A stretch of DNA of 64,000 bases from Ensifer adhaerens (GTDB taxonomy: Bacteria > Pseudomonadota > Alphaproteobacteria > Rhizobiales > Rhizobiaceae): NCBI RefSeq assembly GCF_001270265.1, contig NZ_LGAP01000027.1, forward strand, positions 40,574 through 104,573, written 5' to 3'. The notes below the pieces were generated by a model. That model was not told the origin of the DNA. It worked only from the letters and a program-made list of their open reading frames with translations, and did no database searches. Both the position numbers and the translations under genes were made by a program. Numbering within the stretch: position 1 is the first letter of the stretch; every line of letters starts with the position of its first letter. Below, in pieces: positions 44,263 to 52,987 of the stretch.

Positions 44263-44318
44263 ATACTCATCGGTCGGCCTGTCAATCGCATAGGTATGCT
44301 TCACATACGAATGAGGAT
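44263..44318 (-). promoter_or_regulatory. cluster of operator-like sites upstream of the 44162-39002 transporter
   Basis: Minus strand ATCCTCATTCGTAT (44318-44305) differs from the consensus ATACTCATTAGTAT in two positions; a weak copy, ATACCTATGCGATT, lies at 44297-44284 (21-bp offset). A third site, ATACTCATCGGTCG, is on the plus strand at 44263-44276. They lie 100-155 nt before the start codon. Confidence 0.45.
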
Positions 44319-44592
44319 GTTTTCAATCAACGATATTTCCACGCTCGTGCTCGCAGATGGTAGAAGTTGAGCTGACTTAGAAGCGGGGCTCCTTTTTGCC
44401 TTTCAATCTCGACGGAAGCTGTTGCCAGCTCGTGATTGGAGGATGCGCCACACCCCTTCACCGCTGGCCACCGAGCTCAACCGAGGCTTCCCTACAACGC
44501 GTAACCCGCTGCCGCCTCTCACTCGGGAAGGCTCGGTCCATTTCACGTTGCAACCAGCAACTCTACCAGTTTACGCAGCCTGCGATCGGCGC

Positions 44593-44674
44593 TGTTGATT
44601 TCCACTGAGAGCTGATGGAGTGGATGCCCCCTTCCGACGGCATCCACTCCATCAGCTCTCAGTGGAAATCAACA
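44593..44674. repeat. 36-bp perfect inverted repeat with 10-nt loop
   Basis: Arms 44593-44628 and 44639-44674 are exact reverse complements. The outer ends read TGTTGATTTCCACTGAGAGC. From memory, sequences of the form TGTTGATTTCCACTGAGA occur at the ends of IS21-family elements in rhizobia, so this could be two abutting insertion-sequence ends or a deletion remnant. It could also form a very stable RNA hairpin in transcripts reading past the 44855 stop. Confidence 0.75.
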
Positions 44675-44854
44675 CCATGCACCATGAGCGGCTACAAGTG
44701 CCCTCAACGGCACAGCCGCAAGATCGTCGGGGCGAATCAACGAAAGGGCTCCGCCCTAACGACCGATCGGAGTGCGTGCATACGCGCAGCTACACGCCTG
44801 GTTCATACGAGCCTCCACTTAGGCTTTCTTAAATTTCTATGGGTTGGAGCCGGA

Positions 44855-46909
44855 TCAGCTACTGCGCACGGCTGCGATCATCCGCTCTACGTCGCCCTGG
44901 CGATGGGCAGGGCCCATTCGTTTCGACAGTTCTTCTTGTGCGTTCAAGATATCGCGCAGCGCCTGAGTGCCAGCCCAGTGAATTGGTCCGCCGAGCCATC
45001 GAGGAAAACCGTAACCGTTGACCAGGACCACATCGATATCACCAGCCCCCGCGGCTACGCCGTCCTCAAGCACGCATGCCGCTTCATTCAGAATCGCCGC
45101 GAGCAGCGCACACTGTATTTGCGCCGTCGAGTAGGATGTCGCCACGATGTCTGCGGCGGCACGTTCGCGTCGGATGATCTGGTCTGCCTCAGCAGACTCC
45201 TGCTTGCCGTCGTCCCTGTAATCGTACCAACCCTGCTTTGTTTTGATCCCGAGCCGTCCTGCTTCACATAGTCGGTCCGGAATAGCGACGTACCGTTCGT
45301 GCGGGTTGCGCGTTTCGGCACGACGCCTTCTCATGGCCCATGCGATATCCAGGCCCGACATGTCCGAAACTTCGAACGGCCCCATCGGAAAGCCGAATTC
45401 GCGCACGGCTGAATCCACGGCCGCAGGGGATGCGCCCTCTAGCACGAGAAGCTCAGCCTGGCCTCGGTAAGCGGAATAGATGCGGTTTGCTATGAAACCT
45501 TCCCCGACCTTCGCGAGTACTGGCTTCTTCCCTAATCCACCGGACAACTTGAAAGCAGACGCCACTGCCCATGCCGCGGATTTGTCGGTCTCGATAACTT
45601 CCACAAGCTTCATGACATCGGCCGGGCTGAAGAAATGCAGTCCGACGAGCCGGTCCGCCCACGAAAGTTCTTTGCCCAATTGGTTGATGTCGAGGTAGGA
45701 GGTGTTGGTTGCGACCATCGTGTATGGGCGGAGATGAACGGACATTTCGGCGAACAGCCGCTTCTTGGCATCCGCGTCCTCGAAGATGGCCTCCACCACC
45801 AGGTCGCAACGGCTGATGTCATTGATGGAGCCACCTGTGAGAAGCGATCGCTGTTTCCGCGCCTCGTCTTTCGATATGCGCCCACGTTCGAGCCGTGCCT
45901 CGATTGCGTCGAACATCTTGCTCATCGCCATTCGCAATAGGTCTGGATCGCGCTCGATTAGCGTGACGAGGTAGCCCGCGTTGAGGAATGCCCTCGCGAT
46001 GCCTTGACCCATCGTTCCGCCGCCGATGATACCGACTTCTTTGAAGTCCCGCGCCGCCTCCCCGTCAGCTGGCTGCTGGACCGCCTTCCGTTCGGCGAAG
46101 AAGATGTGCCTCAAAGCGGCCGCCTCCTCTGTAAGGCGAAGGCGTTCGAACTCCCGGCGCTCATCCGCCAGCAAAACGCCCTCCGAGCGCTTGATCAAAC
46201 CGAGCGCGATTTCGACGTTGGGTCGTAGTTGGCCCCGCTTTCGAAGTACGGCCTCAGCCTTCTCCGCCGCATCGGCGGATTCCTCCGGCATTGCAAGCTG
46301 CAATGAGGGCCTCTTTCGGCCGCCGAGCGAGTGTAAGTGTTCGATAGCAACTGTAATGGGTGAGAAATTCGTGACGACCCGGTCGATCAAGCCCAAACTT
46401 GCCGCCTTCTGAGCTTGGACAATTTCCGCGCCACAGATCATCCGGATCGACTCTGCAATCCCGATACGTCGAGGCAAGCGCTGTGTGCCGCCCGCGCCCG
46501 GAATGATGCCAAGGCTGATCTCGGGAAGGCCCAGCCGCGCGTTGGAGGAGGCCACGATTGCGTCGCAACCGAGCGCGAGCTCCAATCCGGCACCCAAGGC
46601 GATGCCGTCAATGACCGCGACGACCGGAATCGGGAGAGTTTCGATGGCCGCTATCACATCCGGCATCGTCGGTGGCAAAATCGGGCCGGAAAACTCCTTG
46701 ATGTCCGCGCCGGCCATGAATGATCTGCCGTTGCCAGTCAGGATTACACCCGACGCGCCATTCGCTGAAATAAGCGCATCCAGTAATCCGCGTCGCACCG
46801 CCAGCGACGCTACGTTGACCGGTGGATTGTTGATCGACACGATCAGAATGTCGCCAGACCAATGGGACAGGACGGCGGGTTCGCCGGTCGACGTTGCGGT
46901 TCCACTCAT
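44855..46909 (-). CDS. bifunctional enoyl-CoA hydratase / 3-hydroxyacyl-CoA dehydrogenase (FadB/FadJ-like)
   Basis: 684 residues from ATG 46909, overlapping the aminotransferase stop (TGATG). Residues 1-185 form the crotonase domain with the catalytic pair Glu110 (GAGLELALGCD) and Glu130 (GLPEISLGIIPGAGGTQ). Residues about 288-475 form the NAD-binding domain (GIIGGGTMGQGI, 294-305), then the C-terminal 3HCDH domains, with HFFSPADVMKLVEV near the catalytic His and GFIANRIYSAYRGQAEL. Both activities seem intact. It ends the 11-gene catabolic operon and would carry out two beta-oxidation steps on the CoA ester made by the ligase at 57149. No thiolase is encoded in this operon. Confidence 0.92.
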   Translation of the reverse strand: MSGTATSTGEPAVLSHWSGDILIVSINNPPVNVASLAVRRGLLDALISANGASGVILTGNGRSFMAGADIKEFSGPILPPTMPDVIAAIETLPIPVVAVIDGIALGAGLELALGCDAIVASSNARLGLPEISLGIIPGAGGTQRLPRRIGIAESIRMICGAEIVQAQKAASLGLIDRVVTNFSPITVAIEHLHSLGGRKRPSLQLAMPEESADAAEKAEAVLRKRGQLRPNVEIALGLIKRSEGVLLADERREFERLRLTEEAAALRHIFFAERKAVQQPADGEAARDFKEVGIIGGGTMGQGIARAFLNAGYLVTLIERDPDLLRMAMSKMFDAIEARLERGRISKDEARKQRSLLTGGSINDISRCDLVVEAIFEDADAKKRLFAEMSVHLRPYTMVATNTSYLDINQLGKELSWADRLVGLHFFSPADVMKLVEVIETDKSAAWAVASAFKLSGGLGKKPVLAKVGEGFIANRIYSAYRGQAELLVLEGASPAAVDSAVREFGFPMGPFEVSDMSGLDIAWAMRRRRAETRNPHERYVAIPDRLCEAGRLGIKTKQGWYDYRDDGKQESAEADQIIRRERAAADIVATSYSTAQIQCALLAAILNEAACVLEDGVAAGAGDIDVVLVNGYGFPRWLGGPIHWAGTQALRDILNAQEELSKRMGPAHRQGDVERMIAAVRSS

Positions 46910-48282
46910 CACTGGGTTTCCGTGGTGGCGTCCATGATCGCGCTGCGGAGGATGTCGCACATCTCGTCGATCTCCTGGCGGTTGATCGTCAGCGGCGGGG
47001 AGAGAACACACATATTGGCGATCGGCCGGACGACTAGACCCCGCTCGAAGCAAAGCCTGTCGACAACCCCTGTCAACCTCTTGTCCGACTCGTCGGCGAA
47101 CGTGCGTCCAGGCTCGGTGATGCATTCGACACAGCCTATGAGGCCGGCGGTCCGTACGTCCCAGATCGAAGGTAATGTAGCGAGCCCTGCCAGTCTCTCG
47201 GCGAAATAGACGCCGACTTTCCGCACGTGTTCCAGGAGGCCGTCATTCTCGATGACGTCCATGTTCGCCAGCGCGGCGGCCGAGCTCACTGGGTGTCCGG
47301 TGTAGGTGTAGCCATTCGTGAAATAACTACCATTGGCCGCCTCGCCGCTAATCCGGGCAAGAAGGCGCTCCGAAATCGCCAACCCGCCCATCGGCACGTA
47401 GCCGGAGGTTAGCCCCTTGGCGAAGGTGATGATGTCAGGCACGACGCCGAAGACCTTTTCGGAGGCGAACCATTCACCGCATCGACCAAAAGCCGTTACG
47501 ACCTCGTCGGATATGTAGATGATATCATGGCTTTCGCAGATCGCCTTGATCCGGGCGTGATATCCACGTGGCGGAATGACGACACCACCGGACGCCAGCA
47601 GTGGTTCGGCGAGGAACGCAGCCACCTTGTCCGGCCCGATCTCGTCAATGGTGCTCTCGAACTCCTCGACTAGGTCCTGCAGGAAGGCGGCTTCGCTCCT
47701 CGTCCCCCTATGTCGCTTGTCGGGGCTCGAGATGAACTTGATGCGGTCGTTCGCAATGTCGAAGTTGGGCCAGTTGCCCTCGCGCCCGGAGCAAGATGCG
47801 GTGAGCTGGGTGCTACCGTGGTATCCGTTCTTCCGAACGATGATCTTCTTTTTCTCGGGCCGGCCCAGCACGTTGTTGTAGAACTCCGTGAACCGCAGCG
47901 CGGTGTCCACCGCCGTCGAACCGCCTGTGGTGAAGAAGATGCGGTTGAGATCGCCCGGAGTCTTCTCCGCGATCCGCGCGGCCAGTTCCGAGGACGGAGA
48001 ATTGATGGTGTACCAGGGCGAATTGTAGGAGAGCTTCATCGCCTGATCAGCAATCGCCTTGGCGATTTCCTGACGGCCGTAGCCGATCTGCGTGCACCAC
48101 ATTCCGGCAGGTCCGTCGATGTATCGGCGGCCACTCTCGTCGAACAGGTACACTCCTTCGCCATGTGTGAGCAGCGGCCTGACTTCTGTGCCGAGCTTGG
48201 ACATTTCCTCCGCGGGCATAAGCAGGTGTTTACGTGCGTTTTCGGTGGCCGGGTACGCGTTCGGCCGGAGCGAGGTATCCAT
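46909..48282 (-). CDS. class III (omega) aminotransferase
   Basis: 457 residues from ATG 48282, with AAGGA 8 nt upstream. PLP-dependent fold type I: Gly-Ser phosphate loop FTTGGSTAVDTALR (117-130), YHGST (154-158), Asp259 in SDEVVTAFGR, and Schiff-base Lys289 in TFAKGLTSGYVP. Such enzymes transfer the terminal amino group of omega-amino acids, diamines or amines to pyruvate or 2-oxoglutarate, giving an aldehyde. In this operon it can feed an amine-derived aldehyde to the aldehyde dehydrogenase at 58825. Its 3' end overlaps the next gene by 1 nt. Confidence 0.92.
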   Translation of the reverse strand: MDTSLRPNAYPATENARKHLLMPAEEMSKLGTEVRPLLTHGEGVYLFDESGRRYIDGPAGMWCTQIGYGRQEIAKAIADQAMKLSYNSPWYTINSPSSELAARIAEKTPGDLNRIFFTTGGSTAVDTALRFTEFYNNVLGRPEKKKIIVRKNGYHGSTQLTASCSGREGNWPNFDIANDRIKFISSPDKRHRGTRSEAAFLQDLVEEFESTIDEIGPDKVAAFLAEPLLASGGVVIPPRGYHARIKAICESHDIIYISDEVVTAFGRCGEWFASEKVFGVVPDIITFAKGLTSGYVPMGGLAISERLLARISGEAANGSYFTNGYTYTGHPVSSAAALANMDVIENDGLLEHVRKVGVYFAERLAGLATLPSIWDVRTAGLIGCVECITEPGRTFADESDKRLTGVVDRLCFERGLVVRPIANMCVLSPPLTINRQEIDEMCDILRSAIMDATTETQ

Positions 48283-48325
48283 AGTAGGTTCCTTCTTGTG
48301 TCGCGTGTAGCGATCCGGGCGATGC

Positions 48326-49420
48326 TCAGAACGCAATTACCGTTCTTCCACCAGTACTCTTCGCAAGGTTCGAGAACGCCAAGTTGATGTCTTCGAGGGG
48401 ACGGACTTCAATCATTTCATCGAGCTTGAGAGAACCCGATTTGTAGAAATCGACCAGGCGCGGAAAATCCCTCTGGGGGTCGCATGATCCGTACCAGCAA
48501 CCAACGACGCCGACCTCCCGCACCACAGTGTCAAGCACGTCGAGCCCAAGCACTTCCTCTCTCGAAGCCATTCCGACGAGGACCAGACGGCCGCCTCGCG
48601 CCAAAAGCGCCATCGCAAGGGCTATCGTGACCCTTCGCCCCACAGCTTCGAATGCGAAATCAACACCACCGTCCGTGATGGCCTGCACGTTCGCTATGAC
48701 GTCGCCTTCTTCACTGTTGACGAGATGCGTCGCGCCGAGCCGTCGCGCGAGTTCCAGGTTCTCGGAAGACCGATCAACCGCGACGATCGTTTGCGCCCCT
48801 GCGATGCGGGCCCCCTGCACGATGTTCAGTCCCACGCCACCGCAGCCGACGACAGCCACCCGATCCTGCGGTGATAATTTCGCGGTATTCAATGCCGCGC
48901 CGACACCGGTCGATACAGCGCAACCGATCAAGGACAGAGCCGTCAGAGGAGCATCGCGGGCGACAGGAACCGCCGATTGCGACGGAACCACGGTTAGCTC
49001 GGAGAATGTGGATGTAGCTCCGTAGTGGAAGACCGTCTTTCCGTTTTTGCCAAAGCGGCTCGTGCCGTCCCTCAGCGTACCGGCACTCGGCCAAGACGCA
49101 TCCTCGCAATTTGCCGGCCTGCCGCGCAGACAGGGACGGCATTTGCCGCAGCTTGGCAGCCACGAAAGCACGACGTGATCCCCTGGCCGAACGTTCGTCA
49201 CACCTTGACCGACGTCCTCCACGATCCCAGCGCCTTCGTGCCCTAGCACAAGCGGAAGATTGTGTGTGTACTGGCCGTTGATGGCATGGAGGTCGGAATG
49301 GCATACGCCGGCGGCCTTGATCCGGACCAAGACCTCCCCTTCCTTTGGCCCTTGAACATCGACCTCGTCGATGACGAGCGGGGCGTTGTAGTCGACGAGT
49401 AGCGCCGCTTTCGATTTCAT
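48326..49420 (-). CDS. zinc-dependent alcohol dehydrogenase (class III-like MDR)
   Basis: 364 residues. Catalytic zinc ligands Cys40 (GVCHSDLHA) and His61-Glu62 (LGHEGAGIV); structural zinc Cys91, Cys94, Cys97 and Cys105 all present; Rossmann motif GCGGVGLNIVQGA and VAVDRSSENLELA indicate NAD(H). The length and pattern fit the formaldehyde/long-chain alcohol dehydrogenase branch. The start overlaps the ABC ATPase stop by 4 nt. In the operon it would oxidise an alcohol to the aldehyde. Confidence 0.92.
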   Translation of the reverse strand: MKSKAALLVDYNAPLVIDEVDVQGPKEGEVLVRIKAAGVCHSDLHAINGQYTHNLPLVLGHEGAGIVEDVGQGVTNVRPGDHVVLSWLPSCGKCRPCLRGRPANCEDASWPSAGTLRDGTSRFGKNGKTVFHYGATSTFSELTVVPSQSAVPVARDAPLTALSLIGCAVSTGVGAALNTAKLSPQDRVAVVGCGGVGLNIVQGARIAGAQTIVAVDRSSENLELARRLGATHLVNSEEGDVIANVQAITDGGVDFAFEAVGRRVTIALAMALLARGGRLVLVGMASREEVLGLDVLDTVVREVGVVGCWYGSCDPQRDFPRLVDFYKSGSLKLDEMIEVRPLEDINLAFSNLAKSTGGRTVIAF

Positions 49421-51060
49421 GCCGCAGTTCCGTGCAGGTTCGCGTTTCGTGAGGCCGCCCGCTCAGAAAGAAGGCGATCCAACCAATCCGGGTTCATCTC
49501 GGGCACCGAAGACAACAGGAGCTTCGTGTAGGGGGTCCTGGGATTGTCCAGAACCTGATCTTTTTCGCCTTGCTCGACCACGACGCCGTGCTGCATGACC
49601 GCAACCTCATCGGCTACGGCTTTGACGGCCGCGATGTCATGCGTGATGAAGATGTAGGACAGCTTCAGCTCGCTCTGGAGACGGTTTAGAAGGTTCAGAA
49701 TGTCGTGCTGGATCACCTGGTCCAAAGCCGAAGTGATTTCATCGCAGATGATCACGCTCGGCTCCGCCGCCAGTGCCCTTGCGATCGCGACCCTCTGCTT
49801 TTCACCACCGGAAAGCTGTTGCGGACGACGGTCGAGATACTTTGGGCCCATCTCGACCTTGCGAAGAAGTTCCAAAGTTGCGTCTTGCAACTCTTTTCCC
49901 TTGAGACCGCGCTGACGCTCAATCTGTCTCCCGACCAGTTGGCGAACGGTCTGCCTCGGATTGAGCGCATTCTCCGCTGATTGGAAAATCATCTGAATCG
50001 ACCGCAGAGTCTCCTTCGACCGATGCTTGAAAGTGGGACCAAGCTTGTCGCCATTAAAGCGTATGTCACCCCCGCTCGGCGGGTGGAGGCCGGCTACGAC
50101 ACGCGCGAGCGTAGACTTACCGCTTCCGGATTCGCCCACGATGGCAAGCGTCCGTCCGCGCTCGAGCCTGGTCGACACGGACTTGAGGACTTGAATATTT
50201 CCATATGAGGCGTCGAGACCTCGCACGTCGAGGATAGACGCAGAAGTAGGATTGGCATCCTTGTCGAGATTCCTGACTGACCAGAGGGTCCTCGTATACT
50301 CCTCATGAGGATCGGCCAGCATCTGTCGGGTCGTAGCCTCCTCGACCTTCCTACCGTCCTTGAGAACGAGCATTCGACTGGCGATCTGCGCGCAGAGCGC
50401 CAAGTCGTGGGTGATGTAGATCGCAGTCAACCTGCTGGTTGCAACGAGGGATTTGATCGCGGCGATCACCTCGATCTGAGTAGTGACGTCCAAGGCCGTC
50501 GTCGGTTCGTCGAACACTATAAGCCGGGGACGCGACATGATAGCCATCGCGATCATCGCGCGCTGTAGCTGCCCTCCCGAGACTTGATGCGGAAAACGGT
50601 TTCCAAAAGTGTCCGCGTTCGGAAGCTGAAGCTGTTTGAAGATATCGATGGCGCGGGCGCGTGCTTCCAATACGGACATCTTACCATGCACGACCACACT
50701 TTCGATGACCTGGTCCATGAGGCGTTGGGCCGGATTGAACGAGGCCGCTGCGCTTTGGGCCACATAGGCGATCTGTTCGCCTCGCAGTTTTCGGCTCACG
50801 CGGTCGGGGACGTTGACGATGTCCTGCCCCGCGAACTTGATGGTCCCGCTCCTGACTCGACAACCGGGTCTGAGGATTCCAATCGTCGCGAGGCCGATAG
50901 TGGATTTTCCGGCCCCCGACTCTCCAATGAGGCCGAGAACCTCGCCCTCCGCCAGCGAAAAGGTAACGTCCTGGACGATCGGAAAAGCGTTGCCATCGCT
51001 GAAGCCGTCTATGCACAGCCTGTCGACGGCGAGAACTGTTTGGGTGGCTTCAGCAGCCAT
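49417..51060 (-). CDS. oligopeptide-type ABC transporter ATPase (DppD-DppF fusion)
   Basis: 547 residues from ATG 51060 (GGAGGT 4 nt upstream); an earlier in-frame ATG at 51072 lacks a ribosome binding site. Two ABC domains, Walker A GESGAGKST and GESGSGKST, signatures VSGGQLQRAMIA and LSGGEKQRVAIA. Layout and motif wording are close to the protein at 13625. It overlaps its neighbours at both ends and lies inside the catabolic operon, so the importer is expressed with the enzymes. Confidence 0.92.
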   Translation of the reverse strand: MAAEATQTVLAVDRLCIDGFSDGNAFPIVQDVTFSLAEGEVLGLIGESGAGKSTIGLATIGILRPGCRVRSGTIKFAGQDIVNVPDRVSRKLRGEQIAYVAQSAAASFNPAQRLMDQVIESVVVHGKMSVLEARARAIDIFKQLQLPNADTFGNRFPHQVSGGQLQRAMIAMAIMSRPRLIVFDEPTTALDVTTQIEVIAAIKSLVATSRLTAIYITHDLALCAQIASRMLVLKDGRKVEEATTRQMLADPHEEYTRTLWSVRNLDKDANPTSASILDVRGLDASYGNIQVLKSVSTRLERGRTLAIVGESGSGKSTLARVVAGLHPPSGGDIRFNGDKLGPTFKHRSKETLRSIQMIFQSAENALNPRQTVRQLVGRQIERQRGLKGKELQDATLELLRKVEMGPKYLDRRPQQLSGGEKQRVAIARALAAEPSVIICDEITSALDQVIQHDILNLLNRLQSELKLSYIFITHDIAAVKAVADEVAVMQHGVVVEQGEKDQVLDNPRTPYTKLLLSSVPEMNPDWLDRLLSERAASRNANLHGTAA

Positions 51061-51934
51061 CGCGACCTCCATGAATGATGTCCAGATACCAATCGACGAC
51101 TACGTTCACGCTTATTGTCAGGACCGCGATCGCGGCGGCGGGCACGAGTGGCGTAATGTCTCCATAGGAGATAAGGGTGGCGTTCTCGCGCACCATCGAT
51201 CCCCAATCCGCGGTCGGCGGCTGAATACCGACGCCGAGGAACGACAGGGCCGAAATGGTAAGGAAGATGAAGCAGAAGCGCAGTCCGAACTCCGCGACCA
51301 ATGTCGGTGAGACATTGGGGAGGATTTCCCTCAAAACGATCCATGTCGACGTCTCGCCGCGCAACTGCGCTGCAGCCACGTATTCCATCACGACCACGTT
51401 AGCGGCGGTCGCGCGGGCGATGCGGTAGACACGGGTGGCGTCGAGAACCGCGATGATCATGATGAGGTTCGGGATGGAAGCCCCGAAGATGGCCAACAGG
51501 ACCAGGGCGAATACGAGTTGCGGGATTGACATGAGGATGTCGACACAACGGGACATAAGGTTATCGACCACGCCGCCGGCGAGGGCCGCCGCCATGCCAA
51601 GGACGCCTCCTATGGTGAAGGCGAGAATGGTCGTGACCAGCGCGATGCCGACCGAATTGCGAGCCCCGTAAATGAGGCGGCTAAGGACGTCACGGCCGAG
51701 CTGGTCGGTCCCCAACGGAAACTGGGACGACCATGTGTCGAACGGAATCTGGGAGACGATTTCGGCCTCGCCGTACGGGGCGATCCATGGCGCGAACACG
51801 GCGATGCAGATCACGCCGATGACGACGACAGCGGCAGACAAGGCGAAGATCGGAGCTTGGCCTAGCTTTCTGATGAAGGTGCGCCATACCGACATCGCGT
51901 CGGAGGTCTGTGCTTTGAAGGGTAATGGGTTCAT
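51050..51934 (-). CDS. oligopeptide-type ABC permease (DppC-like)
   Basis: 294 residues, DppC pattern with FPLGTDQLGRDVLSRLIYGAR and GVGIQPPTADWGSM. Very similar to the permease at 15273-16166 throughout; the two differ mainly in the N-terminal 30 residues and second half of helix 3. The start overlaps the DppB-like stop by 4 nt; an internal Met at residue 14 is a possible start. Confidence 0.92.
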   Translation of the reverse strand: MNPLPFKAQTSDAMSVWRTFIRKLGQAPIFALSAAVVVIGVICIAVFAPWIAPYGEAEIVSQIPFDTWSSQFPLGTDQLGRDVLSRLIYGARNSVGIALVTTILAFTIGGVLGMAAALAGGVVDNLMSRCVDILMSIPQLVFALVLLAIFGASIPNLIMIIAVLDATRVYRIARATAANVVVMEYVAAAQLRGETSTWIVLREILPNVSPTLVAEFGLRFCFIFLTISALSFLGVGIQPPTADWGSMVRENATLISYGDITPLVPAAAIAVLTISVNVVVDWYLDIIHGGRDGC

Positions 51935-52905
51935 CTCGGATACAACAGCCTCGGATTGGAGAGCGTCGCCGTCAGATCGGCGAAGGTGTTGAAGACGATA
52001 TAGGTCGCCGCGAAAATGAGTGCGCAGGCCTGCACGACGGGAACATCTCGCGCCCGAACGGCATCTACCATCGTCTGTCCGATGCCAGGATAGTTGAACA
52101 CCGTTTCGATGACGACCACGCCCACGATGAGGTAGGAGAGGTTGAACGCGATGACGTTGACGATCGGGGCCCAGGCGTTGGGCAAAGCGTGCTTGAAGAC
52201 TATCCTGCCAAGCGAGAGCCCCTTACAACGGGCCATCTCGATATAGGGCTGGGACATCACGCCGATGATGGCCGCGCGTGTCATCCGGAGCATGTGGGCC
52301 ATAATCGTCAAGGTCAGGGTGAGGACTGGAAGACTGATACGCAGAACCAGTTCAGTCCAGGGCATCTGCCAATCGACCTTGGAAAGCGTCGGAAGCCAAC
52401 CTAGCTGGACGCCGAGGAAGAACATGAGTACGTAGGCAACCATGAATTCCGGCATCGAGATCGAAGCGAGCGTGCTCGAGTTCAGTACGCGCTCGATGAA
52501 CTTGCCACGGTGTACGGCGCAGAAAATACCGAGAACGACCGAGACCGGAACGGCGATCAAGGCGGTGATACCGGCAAGCAGGAGAGAGTAACCGAGCCGA
52601 TCGCCGACTACGGAACTGACGGTTATGAATTGACCGTCCGAGCTGGCGTAGGATAGGCCCAGGTCGCCTGATAGGAAGCCTAGCAGCCACTGGATGTAGC
52701 GCGACAGCAGTGGTTCGTTCAGACCCAACTGTCGTCGGATACTTTCGACCACCTCAGGGGTGGCAGATTGCCCGAGGACCTCCGAAGCGAAGTCGCCCGG
52801 CAGCAGACTTATCGTGAAGAAGATGATGGCCGATACCGCGAGAAGCGACACGACTCCAAAAACAATCCTCGTCAAAACGAGGTTAAGTGCCGGGTTCTTG
52901 AACAT
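51931..52905 (-). CDS. oligopeptide-type ABC permease (DppB-like)
   Basis: 324 residues from ATG 52905; the frame is open to 53055 but that stretch overlaps the binding-protein gene in another frame. DppB landmarks: ISLLPGDFASEVLGQSATPE, GFLSGDLGLSYASSDGQFIT, and the EAA loop ARCKGLSLGRIVFKHALPNA. Six membrane helices. It follows the binding-protein gene after an 82-nt gap containing a stable hairpin. Confidence 0.91.
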   Translation of the reverse strand: MFKNPALNLVLTRIVFGVVSLLAVSAIIFFTISLLPGDFASEVLGQSATPEVVESIRRQLGLNEPLLSRYIQWLLGFLSGDLGLSYASSDGQFITVSSVVGDRLGYSLLLAGITALIAVPVSVVLGIFCAVHRGKFIERVLNSSTLASISMPEFMVAYVLMFFLGVQLGWLPTLSKVDWQMPWTELVLRISLPVLTLTLTIMAHMLRMTRAAIIGVMSQPYIEMARCKGLSLGRIVFKHALPNAWAPIVNVIAFNLSYLIVGVVVIETVFNYPGIGQTMVDAVRARDVPVVQACALIFAATYIVFNTFADLTATLSNPRLLYPR

Positions 52906-52940
52906 TCCACAGCAATCCCAATAGTCGTAGATAGGTGATG

Positions 52941-52966
52941 CCGGCCGACGTCGAGACGTCGGCTGG
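52941..52966 (-). other. intercistronic hairpin between binding-protein and permease genes
   Basis: 12-bp stem (52941-52952 with 52955-52966, one G-U pair) with a 2-nt loop, 22 nt after the binding-protein stop. No T-run follows. The position is that of hairpins that protect the binding-protein mRNA 3' end and raise its level over the permeases. Confidence 0.6.
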
Positions 52967-52987
52967 CTCGGTTGACTTCGATGCGGA

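Larger units (their letters stand above)
44163..44854. other. 692-nt intergenic region with a large inverted repeat
   Basis: Holds the promoter and operator-like sites of the transporter operon (44263-44318) and the 36-bp inverted repeat at 44593-44674. The remainder (44340-44590 and 44680-44854) has no recognisable gene. Confidence 0.55.

Noticed and set aside
44680..45271. Plus-strand open frame of 218 codons right of the inverted repeat
   Set aside because: Mostly antisense of the hydratase/dehydrogenase gene; the unique 5' part has no domain.
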